Source: Candidatus Altarchaeota archaeon
Lineage (GTDB): Archaea; Altiarchaeota; Altiarchaeia; IMC4; QMZM01
NCBI GenBank assembly: GCA_015523055.1
Contig: WALD01000031.1
Coordinates: forward strand, 1 to 14,399
DNA length: 14,399 bases
Direction of reading: 5' to 3'
Below are positions 5,650 through 12,536 of this stretch, in pieces. How positions within the stretch are numbered: the stretch's first letter is position 1; each line of letters opens with the position of its first letter. The notes under the pieces were generated by a model. The model was not told where the DNA came from and ran no database searches. It was given only the letters and a program-made list of their open reading frames with translations. The position numbers and the translations under genes are program-made.

Positions 5650-5657
5650 GTTTTTTA
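5650..5657 (+). terminator. T6 run after the MBL hydrolase gene
   Basis: A run of six T (5651-5656) lies 40 bp beyond the MBL stop and just before the glmS-derived repeat array. Oligo-T runs are the usual archaeal intrinsic terminator signal. No stem precedes it. Confidence 0.35.
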
Positions 5658-5658
5658 C

Positions 5659-5823
5659 TCCACAGTCACGGATTTCGCCAGATCTGATTCACTCGCTTCG
5701 CTCGTTCATTCTCTGGCTCAATCATCATTCCACAGTCACGGATTTCGCCAGATCTGATTCACTCGCTTCGCTCGTTCATTCTCTGGCTCAATCATCATTC
5801 CACAGTCACAGATTTCGCCAGAT
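5659..5823. repeat. 70-bp tandem repeat containing copies of the glmS 3' end
   Basis: Two identical 70-bp units (5661-5730 and 5731-5800) are followed by a partial third (5801-5823) that is the 3' end of glmS itself. The shared core is about 23-25 bp and covers the codons for LAKSVTVE plus part of the stop; outer copies differ from the gene at one base (5670/5740 G versus 5810 A), a synonymous Ser codon change. The outermost copy ends in-frame as VTVE followed by TAA. The 47 bp between cores holds a mirror-symmetric CTCGCTTCGCTC and an inverted pair GCCAGA...TCTGGC. Possible origins are replication slippage or repeated site-specific integration at the glmS 3' end. Confidence 0.95.
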
Positions 5824-7573
5824 TTCTTGGTTTATCGGGGTCGAAACCCTTTGCAGTAGAGATATAATAAGCCAGCAGATGCAACGGAACTATATACGTG
5901 ATTGGGGTCAGTAATGAGTCGGTGATAGGGACATTAAGCTCTCCACTCTCTCCAACAGTCAGGATAGTAGCCCCTCTCGCCTTTGCCTCCTCGATATTGG
6001 ATTCCATCTTCTCGAGAAGGTCATCATTGGGGGTTATTGCTATTACCGGGACGCCTTTCTCCAGCAGGGCAAGAGGACCATGCTTCAATTCCCCTGCCGG
6101 ATATGCCTCCGCATGCACATAGCTTATCTCTTTTATCTTCAGCGCTCCCTCCAGAGCAGTGGGATAGCCTAGCCTCCTCCCTATGTAAAAGAAGATATTC
6201 TTTCTGGCTAACCTCTGGGCTAACCTCTTTATCTCTCTTTCTTCATGGAGGATAGATTGGATTTTATCAGGAATTCCGTTCAAATCATCAAGAATTTCGT
6301 TTGTATATTCCCTCGTAATTCTTTCCCTCTCCATTGCAAGAAATAATGCTATCAGCGTAAGAGAGACCAACTGCCCAATGTAGGCCTTTGTTGAGGCAAC
6401 TGCAATCTCGGGACCCGAATATGTGTATATGACGTCATCAGAGATTCTTGTCAGGGTGGAGCCGACGACATTGACTACTGCTGCAAGATATGCCCCCTTT
6501 TCTCTGGCTCCCTTTGCACTCGCTATCGTATCTGCAGTCTCCCCGGACTGCGAGATTAGAATTACTGCAGTTTTTTCGTCTAATATATTTATCGTGGAAT
6601 ATCTGAATTCCGAAGCAGTTATTGCATCAGCCGAAATTCCAAACCTCTCAAGAAGGTATCTCCCAACCATTCCCGCGTAGGATGCCGTGCCGCACGCAAC
6701 GAGATAGATTCGCTTATATTCTGCCAATTTTGATGCAATTCTCTCAGCCTCATCAGCCCCTTTCAACGCATTTCTAACAGCATCAGGCTCCTCAAATATC
6801 TCTTTTAGCATGAAATGTTCATAGCCCTCTTTTCTGGCTTCCTCCAACCCCCAGCTCACCCTCTGGATGTCCCTCTTCAACTCATCTCCGGTCTGGATGT
6901 CCTTCAGCTGGACAGAATCTCTGCCAAGAATTCCATAATCAAAGTCGTCCAGAACGATTACATTCCTGGTGTAAGGAATTATCGCAGGCATGTCCGATGC
7001 GATAAAATTCTCTCCCTTTCCGATCCCTATCATGAGTGGACTCTCCTTCCTCGCGACAAGAATCCTGTCACTCTCGTTGGAGGATATTGCAGCGATTGCA
7101 AAACTGCCCCTCAGCTTCCTTATGGCATTGACGAATGAGTATTCAAAATTCTTTTTTTCCTTATAGAACTCCTCGATAAGGTGGGGAATGACCTCGGTAT
7201 CCGTCCCTGATCTGAATTTATGCCCCAGCTGGAGCAATTCCTCCTTCAGGTCCTTGTAGTTCTCTATAATGCCATTGTGAACCACTGCAAAATTCTTGCT
7301 GCAGTCCTGATGGGGGTGGGAATTCTCATGGGAGGGAATTCCGTGGGTTGCCCATCTGTTATGAGCGATACCAACACTCGCAGGAACCTTCTTGAAATTT
7401 ATCTTCTTTCTGACATCATCCACCCTGCCCTTGTCCTTGGATACAATTATCCTGCCTTTGGAGATACAGGCAATTCCTGCAGAATCGTAACCCCTGTACT
7501 CCAGTCTTTTCAGCATCTCAAAGAGGATTATTGGTGCTTTCTTATCTCCTATGTAACCAGCTATCCCACACAT
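5795..7573 (-). CDS. glmS: Glutamine-fructose-6-phosphate aminotransferase (isomerizing)
   Basis: A 592-residue cytosolic enzyme making glucosamine-6-phosphate from fructose-6-phosphate and glutamine, the entry to UDP-GlcNAc used for surface glycans. The frame also has an ATG at 7585, but I chose 7573: the product then begins MCGIAGYIG, so Met removal exposes the N-terminal cysteine nucleophile of the class II glutaminase. The glutaminase domain (about 1-220) shows RLEYRGYDSAGIA and HNRWATHG. Two SIS sugar-isomerase domains follow, with ACGTASYAG and SQSGETADT in the first and EGALKIKEISYVHAEAYPAGELKHGP in segments of the second. The protein ends in the hallmark NLAKSVTVE. Length is normal. 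It lies 32 bp downstream of NAC on the same strand. Beyond its stop lie two extra copies of its final codons. No ribozyme-riboswitch is expected or seen. Confidence 0.96.
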   Translation of the reverse strand: MCGIAGYIGDKKAPIILFEMLKRLEYRGYDSAGIACISKGRIIVSKDKGRVDDVRKKINFKKVPASVGIAHNRWATHGIPSHENSHPHQDCSKNFAVVHNGIIENYKDLKEELLQLGHKFRSGTDTEVIPHLIEEFYKEKKNFEYSFVNAIRKLRGSFAIAAISSNESDRILVARKESPLMIGIGKGENFIASDMPAIIPYTRNVIVLDDFDYGILGRDSVQLKDIQTGDELKRDIQRVSWGLEEARKEGYEHFMLKEIFEEPDAVRNALKGADEAERIASKLAEYKRIYLVACGTASYAGMVGRYLLERFGISADAITASEFRYSTINILDEKTAVILISQSGETADTIASAKGAREKGAYLAAVVNVVGSTLTRISDDVIYTYSGPEIAVASTKAYIGQLVSLTLIALFLAMERERITREYTNEILDDLNGIPDKIQSILHEEREIKRLAQRLARKNIFFYIGRRLGYPTALEGALKIKEISYVHAEAYPAGELKHGPLALLEKGVPVIAITPNDDLLEKMESNIEEAKARGATILTVGESGELNVPITDSLLTPITYIVPLHLLAYYISTAKGFDPDKPRNLAKSVTVE

Positions 7574-7605
7574 CTTTCTTCTCATACCTTGAATTCTTTT
7601 GAATT

Positions 7606-7950
7606 CTATCCCTTCAGTTTCATTATTGCCCCGGCAATATCCCCTCCAGCTTCCTCAAGGGCGGCTCTCGCTTCATCTTCGGTAACCTTTGCCTGCTCTG
7701 CAACCATCTTTATATCCTCCTCTTCAATCTCTGCCTCTGCCTCCACATCCTCCACCTTTACTCTACCACCCATAACACTGTACATTTCCTGTCCCTGTAT
7801 AATCGTCTTTGTAACCTCAGGGTCTTCAATTATAATCTCTTTACTGGAACCATGGATTACGACAATGTTTGCATCCACATCCTCAACCTTAACACCCATC
7901 CTCTTCATCATCTGCTTCATCTGCCTGGGATTTATGTTGCCTGGAAACAT
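7606..7950 (-). CDS. nac: Nascent polypeptide-associated complex protein (aNAC)
   Basis: A 114-residue homologue of eukaryotic alpha-NAC, which in archaea forms a homodimer that contacts emerging chains at the ribosome exit. The N-terminal basic segment NPRQMKQMMKRMGVK (about residues 7-21) is the ribosome-binding type, then the NAC beta domain (VDANIVVIHGSSKEIIIEDPEV...) and an acidic linker. The C-terminal UBA domain is visible as VTEDEARAALEEAGGDIAGAIMKLKG (about 89-114). Length is normal. It is the first gene of a minus-strand unit with glmS, divergent from the 2'-5' RNA ligase family gene with 51 bp between starts. Confidence 0.95.
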   Translation of the reverse strand: MFPGNINPRQMKQMMKRMGVKVEDVDANIVVIHGSSKEIIIEDPEVTKTIIQGQEMYSVMGGRVKVEDVEAEAEIEEEDIKMVAEQAKVTEDEARAALEEAGGDIAGAIMKLKG

Positions 7951-8001
7951 TTTAACACCATCATTATCATCATTATTGTCCTTGAGGGATTAAGAATTAA
8001 C

Positions 8002-8550
8002 ATGCGGGTTTTTATAGCGATTCCCTGCCCGGACGAGCTGAAGGAGGGAATGATTAAGATTCAGGAGAGTATCAAAGCAGCAGGTAATCTGAGTCTTGTA
8101 AAACCTGAGAATATCCATCTGACTATGAAGTTTCTGGGGGAGATTGAGGAAAACAGTATTCCTGGGATTAACAGGAGACTGGAATTCCTCTCCAAACTAC
8201 CGGGTTTCAACATATCCCTCAGGGGGGTTGGCGTCTTCCCGAACATAGGTTACATCCGGGTCGTCTGGATTGGGGTGGGGGAAGGAGCCGAAAAAATTAT
8301 CAGGATTCATTCCGAGATTGACAAAAATCTGAAAGATATGAGATTCAAAACCGATAAGAATTTCCACCCCCATTTAACGATAGCAAGGGTAAAATTCCCA
8401 GAAAAGAAGGAATATTTAAAGAACATCATCCGGAAGAATTCAACCAGGGATTTTGGCGGCTTCAGGGTGGACAGGATTGAGATTATGGAAAGCAGGTTGA
8501 GTCCAGAGGGACCAGAGTATTCAGCAATTCATGAGATCCGGCTCAAATAG
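8002..8550 (+). CDS. thpR: RNA 2',3'-cyclic phosphodiesterase / 2'-5' RNA ligase family (ThpR)
   Basis: A 182-residue member of the 2H phosphoesterase superfamily. Both catalytic tetrapeptides are present: H39-L-T41-M (NIHLTMKFLGE) and H124-L-T126-I (HPHLTIARV). Family members open 2',3'-cyclic phosphates to 2'-phosphates and can reversibly join 2'-5' RNA ends; the biological substrate is unsettled, with tRNA half-molecules a favourite. Here the enzyme shares the window with tRNA endonuclease EndA, whose products carry 2',3'-cyclic phosphates. The frame is open back to 7852, but ATG 8002 gives the conserved MRVFIAIP start, so the upstream part is rejected as antisense to NAC. It is followed by the KaiC-like gene after 43 bp. 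Confidence 0.92.
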   Translation: MRVFIAIPCPDELKEGMIKIQESIKAAGNLSLVKPENIHLTMKFLGEIEENSIPGINRRLEFLSKLPGFNISLRGVGVFPNIGYIRVVWIGVGEGAEKIIRIHSEIDKNLKDMRFKTDKNFHPHLTIARVKFPEKKEYLKNIIRKNSTRDFGGFRVDRIEIMESRLSPEGPEYSAIHEIRLK

Positions 8551-8557
8551 GAGATAA

Positions 8558-8566
8558 TATTTATAT
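8558..8566 (+). promoter_or_regulatory. TATA-like box for the KaiC-like gene
   Basis: TATTTATAT lies 28-36 bp before the ATG at 8594, the expected spacing for a TATA box with a very short or absent leader. It sits directly after the thpR stop, implying that the KaiC-like gene has its own promoter. Confidence 0.45.
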
Positions 8567-8593
8567 CAGGCAGGAGTAAGTCTTATTAGGGCT

Positions 8594-9322
8594 ATGGAAC
8601 TGGAGAGGGTATCAACCGGAATTCCCGGTCTTAATGAAATTCTTGGTGGCGGCCTCATAGCAAAGAGGCCTTATCTGGTAGCTGGAGGTCCGGGAGCAGG
8701 GAAGACAATTCTCTGCATGCACTTCCTTCTTGAGGGTTTAAAGAACAATGAAAAGGGCCTTTACATATCGCTTGAGGAATCTGCATCTCAGTTGCGGCAG
8801 GACATGTCCGTCTTCGGCTGGGACATCAGCAGGTTAAGGATAATGGATACAATGCAGGAATTAGGTACTGAGAAATGGGTTCTTAAGACAGACAAGGCTG
8901 TATCAAGACCTGAATTTACAGTGATAAATCTCGTCAGGGTCATTGAGGAGAAGCTCCGGACCTACAGACCAAAGAGGCTCGTCATAGATTCAATAACAAG
9001 TGTGAGAATGCTCTACGATAAAGAATTTAATGTTAGAAGGGAGCTACTGACCCTAATGAATTTCCTTGCAAAGTCTGCATGCACCACCCTCCTTACCAGT
9101 GAATCCTACATGCACAACTCCGAGGTGCAGATGGAGGAATTCCTTGCCTCAGGGGTTATAAAGCTGCATAAGATAGAGAGCAAAGGAGAAAGAATCAGTG
9201 CCATATCGGTCGAGAAGTTCAGGGGAAGCGGATTTGACAGGGCTACAAGACCAATGAAGATAACCAATGAGGGCATAACCGTCTTTCCGGGAGAGAGCAT
9301 CTTTGAATCCTCACAGTTCTGA
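8594..9322 (+). CDS. KaiC/RadA-like single-domain ATPase (RAD55/GvpD type)
   Basis: A 242-residue RecA-superfamily ATPase of the KaiC-like group that is expanded in archaea. Residues 6-23 show the typical STGIPGLNEILGGG start, Walker A is G31-GPGAGK-T38, the paired acidic residues after the second strand are E61-E62 (YISLEES), and Walker B is RLVIDS (128-133), followed by SITSVRML. There is a single ATPase domain and no N- or C-terminal extension, so it is neither two-domain circadian KaiC nor RadA (no helix-hairpin-helix). Archaeal relatives act in signalling, recombination mediation or regulation of motility; nothing nearby specifies which. A TATA-like box lies upstream and a long imperfect hairpin follows its stop. 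Confidence 0.9.
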   Translation: MELERVSTGIPGLNEILGGGLIAKRPYLVAGGPGAGKTILCMHFLLEGLKNNEKGLYISLEESASQLRQDMSVFGWDISRLRIMDTMQELGTEKWVLKTDKAVSRPEFTVINLVRVIEEKLRTYRPKRLVIDSITSVRMLYDKEFNVRRELLTLMNFLAKSACTTLLTSESYMHNSEVQMEEFLASGVIKLHKIESKGERISAISVEKFRGSGFDRATRPMKITNEGITVFPGESIFESSQF

Positions 9323-9338
9323 TTGAAAGAAAGAGGGG

Positions 9339-9391
9339 AGAGCTATAGTTTCTCAACACCCGGGTTTTGAGGGGGTGGTTCTATCAGCTCT
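9339..9391. terminator. Long imperfect hairpin between convergent genes
   Basis: AGAGCTATAG (9339-9348) pairs with CTAT-C-AGCTCT (9381-9391) with one bulged C, and inside it AACACCC (9355-9361) pairs with GGGTGGTT (9373-9380), also with one bulge, leaving an 11-nt loop. The structure fills the space between the stop of the KaiC-like gene (9322) and the stop of the SpoIIM gene (9398-9396). Being symmetrical, it could act on transcripts from both strands as a terminator or 3'-end stabiliser. Confidence 0.5.
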
Positions 9392-9395
9392 TAAT

Positions 9396-10274
9396 TCAAA
9401 CCAGCATCGGGCTAATAAAGACCTCAATAAGGGCTGCAACCCCCAGCAGAAGGGCAGATAACATAATCATATCCAGAGAATCTACAACGACGCGCCAGAA
9501 TTCCCTGCTTCTGATACTGTGATTTACAGTAGCCACAGATATTATTCCCCCACCCAGAGCTCCAAAGAAGTATGCTGCTATCTCAGGAATTCCATGAACC
9601 ATATAGACAAAACTCACCGGGAATGCACTAAAATATTCTGTAAGGGAACCTCCCTGTAGACGGCTATAAATCAGGAGGGCCTTCCGTATAGTGGAACCAA
9701 TAACGACTCCGATGACGGAGGCATTCAGTGTAAGGATAAAAATGGCTCCAGCACCATAGAGAAAAGAGAAGACAACACATAAGAAGAGAACCCTGAAATT
9801 ATTCATGAGGATGGTGAGGAAGGCACCCTCCGGGCTACTGAAATTTCCGACAGCCCCGGGATTGACCGACTTTATTATCTCAAGCTGAAATTCAAAGAGC
9901 CCTTCAACCTGCTCCTCCGGCAGGATTACAAACCAGAGAGAGTAGGATATAAGCATTCCTATAAAGAGAAACATGAACAAAGACAATGCTTTTCCGTGCT
10001 CCTTTATAAGAAACCTCTCATTATGGACATCCAGTTCCTTCTTGATTTCCGCTATAAAAAGCATATGGTCCTTTGATTCTTCATACTTTATTGTGTTAGA
10101 GATTATCACTATCAGGGGTATTGTTGTTATAAACACAGCAGAGATACTTTTATAGTCTCCAAAAACAACGCTGGCAAGGAACAATCCCAGTGATGAGTAA
10201 AAGAATCCCACCAGAAGCATCTCTCCGGGGGTTTTCTCCATCTTCGACGGTCTGATTATGGATTCAAGGACCAT
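9396..10274 (-). CDS. Stage II sporulation protein M family membrane protein (SpoIIM/DUF95)
   Basis: A 292-residue integral membrane protein with about six helices (approx. 19-38, 45-60, 97-118, 160-193, 214-245, 265-288). The family core is MNNFRVLFLCVVFSFLYGAG (157-176), then LNASVIGVVIG and the conserved PVSFVYMVHGIPEIAAYF (219-236). In Bacillus SpoIIM helps septal peptidoglycan remodelling during engulfment; archaea lack that process, and their SpoIIM-like proteins are of unknown function, possibly membrane remodelling or transport. The adjacent surface-protein gene ends 38 bp upstream on the same strand, so the two may be cotranscribed. Confidence 0.85.
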   Translation of the reverse strand: MVLESIIRPSKMEKTPGEMLLVGFFYSSLGLFLASVVFGDYKSISAVFITTIPLIVIISNTIKYEESKDHMLFIAEIKKELDVHNERFLIKEHGKALSLFMFLFIGMLISYSLWFVILPEEQVEGLFEFQLEIIKSVNPGAVGNFSSPEGAFLTILMNNFRVLFLCVVFSFLYGAGAIFILTLNASVIGVVIGSTIRKALLIYSRLQGGSLTEYFSAFPVSFVYMVHGIPEIAAYFFGALGGGIISVATVNHSIRSREFWRVVVDSLDMIMLSALLLGVAALIEVFISPMLV

Positions 10275-10312
10275 TTTTATTGTCCGTACAGTGCGGTTTT
10301 TGTAATAATGTC

Positions 10313-10984
10313 TTATCTCCCCCTTACCCTCGATATTAGAAATGTTAGAAGCATGAGAGATATAAATGCAAAAGAGGCAATGAGCAATGGCTTTGAGTTA
10401 AATTCCGGGGATGGAGATTCTGATGGTGGTTGTTTTATTGTTGTGGTTTCTTCCAAAATAACAATATTTTCTACTGTTACCAAAGTGCTGGTTAATGTAA
10501 TATCTGCAATTGTGCCTGCCGATGTTGAGGGTGTCGATGAGGTTGGTATTTTTGATGTTGTTGAGGTTGTGCTGGTGCCAGAGAGCGTAGTGCTTGTGCT
10601 GGTTAGTTCCTTCTCCGGAGGGATAGATACACTCAGATCCAGATTTATGTCCCCAGCTTCCCATTCAGCCGTCTGGTCTGCTTTGACATTATTAATATAA
10701 AAGTCTATCTCTGTTCCACTGTCTTCGTGGGTGCCCTCAACAACTATCGTATAATGTCCATCCTCTCCAAGAGCAGAACTGCCAACCCGGTTCCCTGAGA
10801 TTTTTGCGGCTACTACTGTCCCTTTGGGTGCATATTCTCCATTGATTTCCACCCGGCCGGAGAATACAGCTATAGAGGGGAATGAAGGGGGGGTAGATTG
10901 TGCGTCTATGGTAGCTACAAAAAATACTACGGTAGCTACAAAAAATAGCAGGATTAGAGGTAAAATTTTTTCAGAATTGAACAT
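10313..10984 (-). CDS. Secreted surface protein with beta-sandwich domain, Ser/Thr-rich stalk and C-terminal anchor
   Basis: A 223-residue exported protein of unknown function. Residues 1-28 are a signal peptide whose hydrophobic core contains a duplicated FFVAT unit. Residues 37-122 resemble a carboxypeptidase-regulatory/Ig-like beta-sandwich (FSGRVEINGEYAPKGTVVAA, then DGHYTIVV and FYINNVKADQTAEW), seen in many archaeal envelope proteins. Residues 127-192 are a Ser/Thr/Pro-rich stalk, likely O-glycosylated, and a membrane helix (about 199-217) with an RVRGR tail anchors it. No PGF-CTERM motif is visible. It lies between endA and the SpoIIM gene on the same strand. A GT39-like glycosyltransferase occurs 1.5 kb away and may act on such stalks, but that link is only inference. 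Confidence 0.8.
   Translation of the reverse strand: MFNSEKILPLILLFFVATVVFFVATIDAQSTPPSFPSIAVFSGRVEINGEYAPKGTVVAAKISGNRVGSSALGEDGHYTIVVEGTHEDSGTEIDFYINNVKADQTAEWEAGDINLDLSVSIPPEKELTSTSTTLSGTSTTSTTSKIPTSSTPSTSAGTIADITLTSTLVTVENIVILEETTTIKQPPSESPSPEFNSKPLLIASFAFISLMLLTFLISRVRGR
10910..10947 (-). repeat. 21-bp tandem duplication inside a signal peptide
   Basis: The 17-bp string ggtagctacaaaaaata occurs at 10910-10926 and again at 10931-10947, a period of 21 bp or seven codons. It duplicates an FFVAT segment in the hydrophobic core of the surface protein's signal peptide, keeping the frame. Two other residues of the unit differ, so the duplication is not brand new. Confidence 0.85.
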
Positions 10985-11011
10985 TTTAATCTAATTATGG
11001 AAAGGAGAATG

Positions 11012-11524
11012 TTACAGCTTAATCCTCTCAATCTGATAGTAGGTTATGTCTCCCTCCTCATCAACTATTGCGTATATCATGTGCTTGTTGACGTTCTGTG
11101 AGAGTCTAATTGCTCTGGCCAGTTCAGGGAAGGAGCAGGTATATTCCTCAGGGATTACATGAACAAGATACCTTGAATGTCCACTGCCAACATCGCTGCC
11201 CCTTTCATAGACCCTGAAGTCGGCACCGAATTTAAGTCCTGTTCTTACCAAAAGGCCCCTCTCCCGAAGGTCTTTATAGACAATATACTTGGAATAGAAA
11301 TTTTCCTCTACTCTGCTCCCTATCTTTAATAAATCCTCAAAATCAAGGTTCTTCTTACCATCATTGACCCTCATCTTATCACCCTCCAGCAGGAAGATTG
11401 CTTCTATCATAGAAACCTCCTGTCTGGCTCCCTTCTCCTCTCCGAATCCCTTCTCCCTGAGAAAGGACTTAAGCGTTGATTCTCCGACGAGGACCTTTGT
11501 TCCGGATAGTATTCCTGTCTTCAT
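11012..11524 (-). CDS. endA: tRNA-splicing endonuclease, short (homotetramer) type
   Basis: A 170-residue archaeal tRNA intron endonuclease that cuts bulge-helix-bulge introns, leaving 2',3'-cyclic phosphate ends. The C-terminal catalytic domain shows KFGADFRVYERG with Y106, H116 in GSGHSRYLVHV and K147 in NVNKHMIYAIVD; the spacing of 10 and 31 residues equals that of the Methanocaldococcus jannaschii triad. The length of about 170 residues indicates the alpha4 form rather than the double-length alpha2 type. The start ATG at 11524 is divergent from kae1, 40 bp away. A TTTAAAG-like element on the minus strand about 29-37 bp before the ATG may be its TATA box. Confidence 0.94.
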   Translation of the reverse strand: MKTGILSGTKVLVGESTLKSFLREKGFGEEKGARQEVSMIEAIFLLEGDKMRVNDGKKNLDFEDLLKIGSRVEENFYSKYIVYKDLRERGLLVRTGLKFGADFRVYERGSDVGSGHSRYLVHVIPEEYTCSFPELARAIRLSQNVNKHMIYAIVDEEGDITYYQIERIKL

Positions 11525-11527
11525 CTC

Positions 11528-11561
11528 TATATATATTATTATTCTCAGATGTCTTTAAAGC
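11528..11561. promoter_or_regulatory. Divergent promoter endA / kae1
   Basis: For kae1, tatatatatt (11528-11537) lies about 28-37 bp before the ATG at 11565. For endA, CTTTAAAGAC on the minus strand (11561-11552) lies about 28-37 bp before its ATG at 11524. Each TATA-like box falls at the start of the other gene's transcript, so initiation on one side would compete with the other. Both spacings fit leaderless transcripts. Confidence 0.45.
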
Positions 11562-11564
11562 AGG

Positions 11565-12536
11565 ATGATTACGCTGGGGATTGAGGGAACGGCCCATACG
11601 CTGGGGATCGGGATAATTGAGGGTGATAGAATTCTTGCTGATGTCAGAACAGTCTATCAGCCGAGGGCGGGAATTCATCCCAGAGAAGCGGCACAATTTC
11701 TTGGCGAGAATATGAAGAATTCTCTGGATTCCGCTCTGGCGGGAGCGGGGCTTGGGTTCAAGGATATTGACCTGATATCCTTTTCACAGGGACCCGGTCT
11801 TGGCCCCTGCCTCAGAACAGTTGCTACAGGGGCAAGAGTCCTTTCATTACACCATCGAATTCCAATCATCGGCGTGAATCACTGTGTAGCCCATATAGAG
11901 ATTGGAAGGTTCCTCTGTGGATTTAAGGAGCCTCTCACCCTCTATGTCTCAGGGGGGAATACACAGATTCTGAAGCTGGAGAAAGGGGCGTATAGAATCT
12001 TCGGTGAGACCCTGGACATAGGCATAGGCAACATGCTCGATAAGTTCGGAAGAGAGACGGGATTGATGCATCCTGCAGGGCCGAAGATAGAGACCCTTGC
12101 AAAGAAGGGAAGGAATTTCATTGAACTGCCCTATGTTGTGAAAGGCACAGATCTCTCCTTCTCAGGAATTCTCACGAATGCTACTGAGAAATTCAGGTCC
12201 GGGAAGAATTCAATCGAGGACCTGTGCTTTTCGTTACAGGAGACCTCTTTCTCGATGCTTACTGAGGTTACTGAGAGAGCTCTGGCACATCTGGAGCTGA
12301 AGGAGGTCCTTCTTACAGGGGGTGTTGGGAATAATAAGAGACTTCAGGAGATGCTGGAGCTGATGGCAGAAGAGCATGGAGCTAAATTCGGGGTTCCAGG
12401 AGGATACTGCAGCGATAATGGGGTCATGATTGCTCTTCTTGGAGAGATTATGCATAAGGCTGGAGTTCGGCAGAGCATTGAGGATACAATAGTAAAGCCG
12501 AGATTCCGGACCGATGAGGTCAAGGTTAGCTGGTGA
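11565..12536 (+). CDS. kae1: tRNA t6A synthase subunit Kae1 (KEOPS)
   Basis: A 323-residue ASKHA-fold catalytic subunit of the KEOPS complex, which transfers threonylcarbamoyl from threonylcarbamoyl-AMP to A37 of ANN-decoding tRNAs. Metal ligands are visible: H106 and H110 in NHCVAHIEIG and D284 in YCSDNGVMIA. Nucleotide-binding blocks FSQGPGLGPCLR (73-84), VSGGNTQ (128-134), HPAGPKIE (169-176) and LTGGVGNNKRL (250-260) are complete. The C-terminus RFRTDEVKVSW is the normal end of stand-alone Kae1, so this protein lacks the Bud32 kinase fusion found in many euryarchaea. Its stop overlaps the start of the downstream glycosyltransferase gene by four bases. The divergent neighbour is endA, another tRNA-processing gene. 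Confidence 0.95.
   Translation: MITLGIEGTAHTLGIGIIEGDRILADVRTVYQPRAGIHPREAAQFLGENMKNSLDSALAGAGLGFKDIDLISFSQGPGLGPCLRTVATGARVLSLHHRIPIIGVNHCVAHIEIGRFLCGFKEPLTLYVSGGNTQILKLEKGAYRIFGETLDIGIGNMLDKFGRETGLMHPAGPKIETLAKKGRNFIELPYVVKGTDLSFSGILTNATEKFRSGKNSIEDLCFSLQETSFSMLTEVTERALAHLELKEVLLTGGVGNNKRLQEMLELMAEEHGAKFGVPGGYCSDNGVMIALLGEIMHKAGVRQSIEDTIVKPRFRTDEVKVSW

Noticed and set aside
5684..5794. Two 19-codon minus-strand frames inside the 70-bp repeats
   Set aside because: They are identical because of the repeat, lack ribosome-binding sites and match no known family.
5659..5823. CRISPR-like array
   Set aside because: The spacers are identical to each other and the unit is an exact 70-bp tandem repeat including glmS codons, with no cas genes.
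7220..8001. Long plus-strand frames opposite glmS and NAC, including an extension of the thpR frame
   Set aside because: They are opposite well-supported minus-strand genes and show low-complexity Ser/Ile-rich products typical of antisense frames.
10308..10700. 130-codon plus-strand frame opposite the surface protein
   Set aside because: Val-rich product created by the Thr/Ser-rich stalk codons on the other strand; the minus frame has a signal peptide, domain and anchor.
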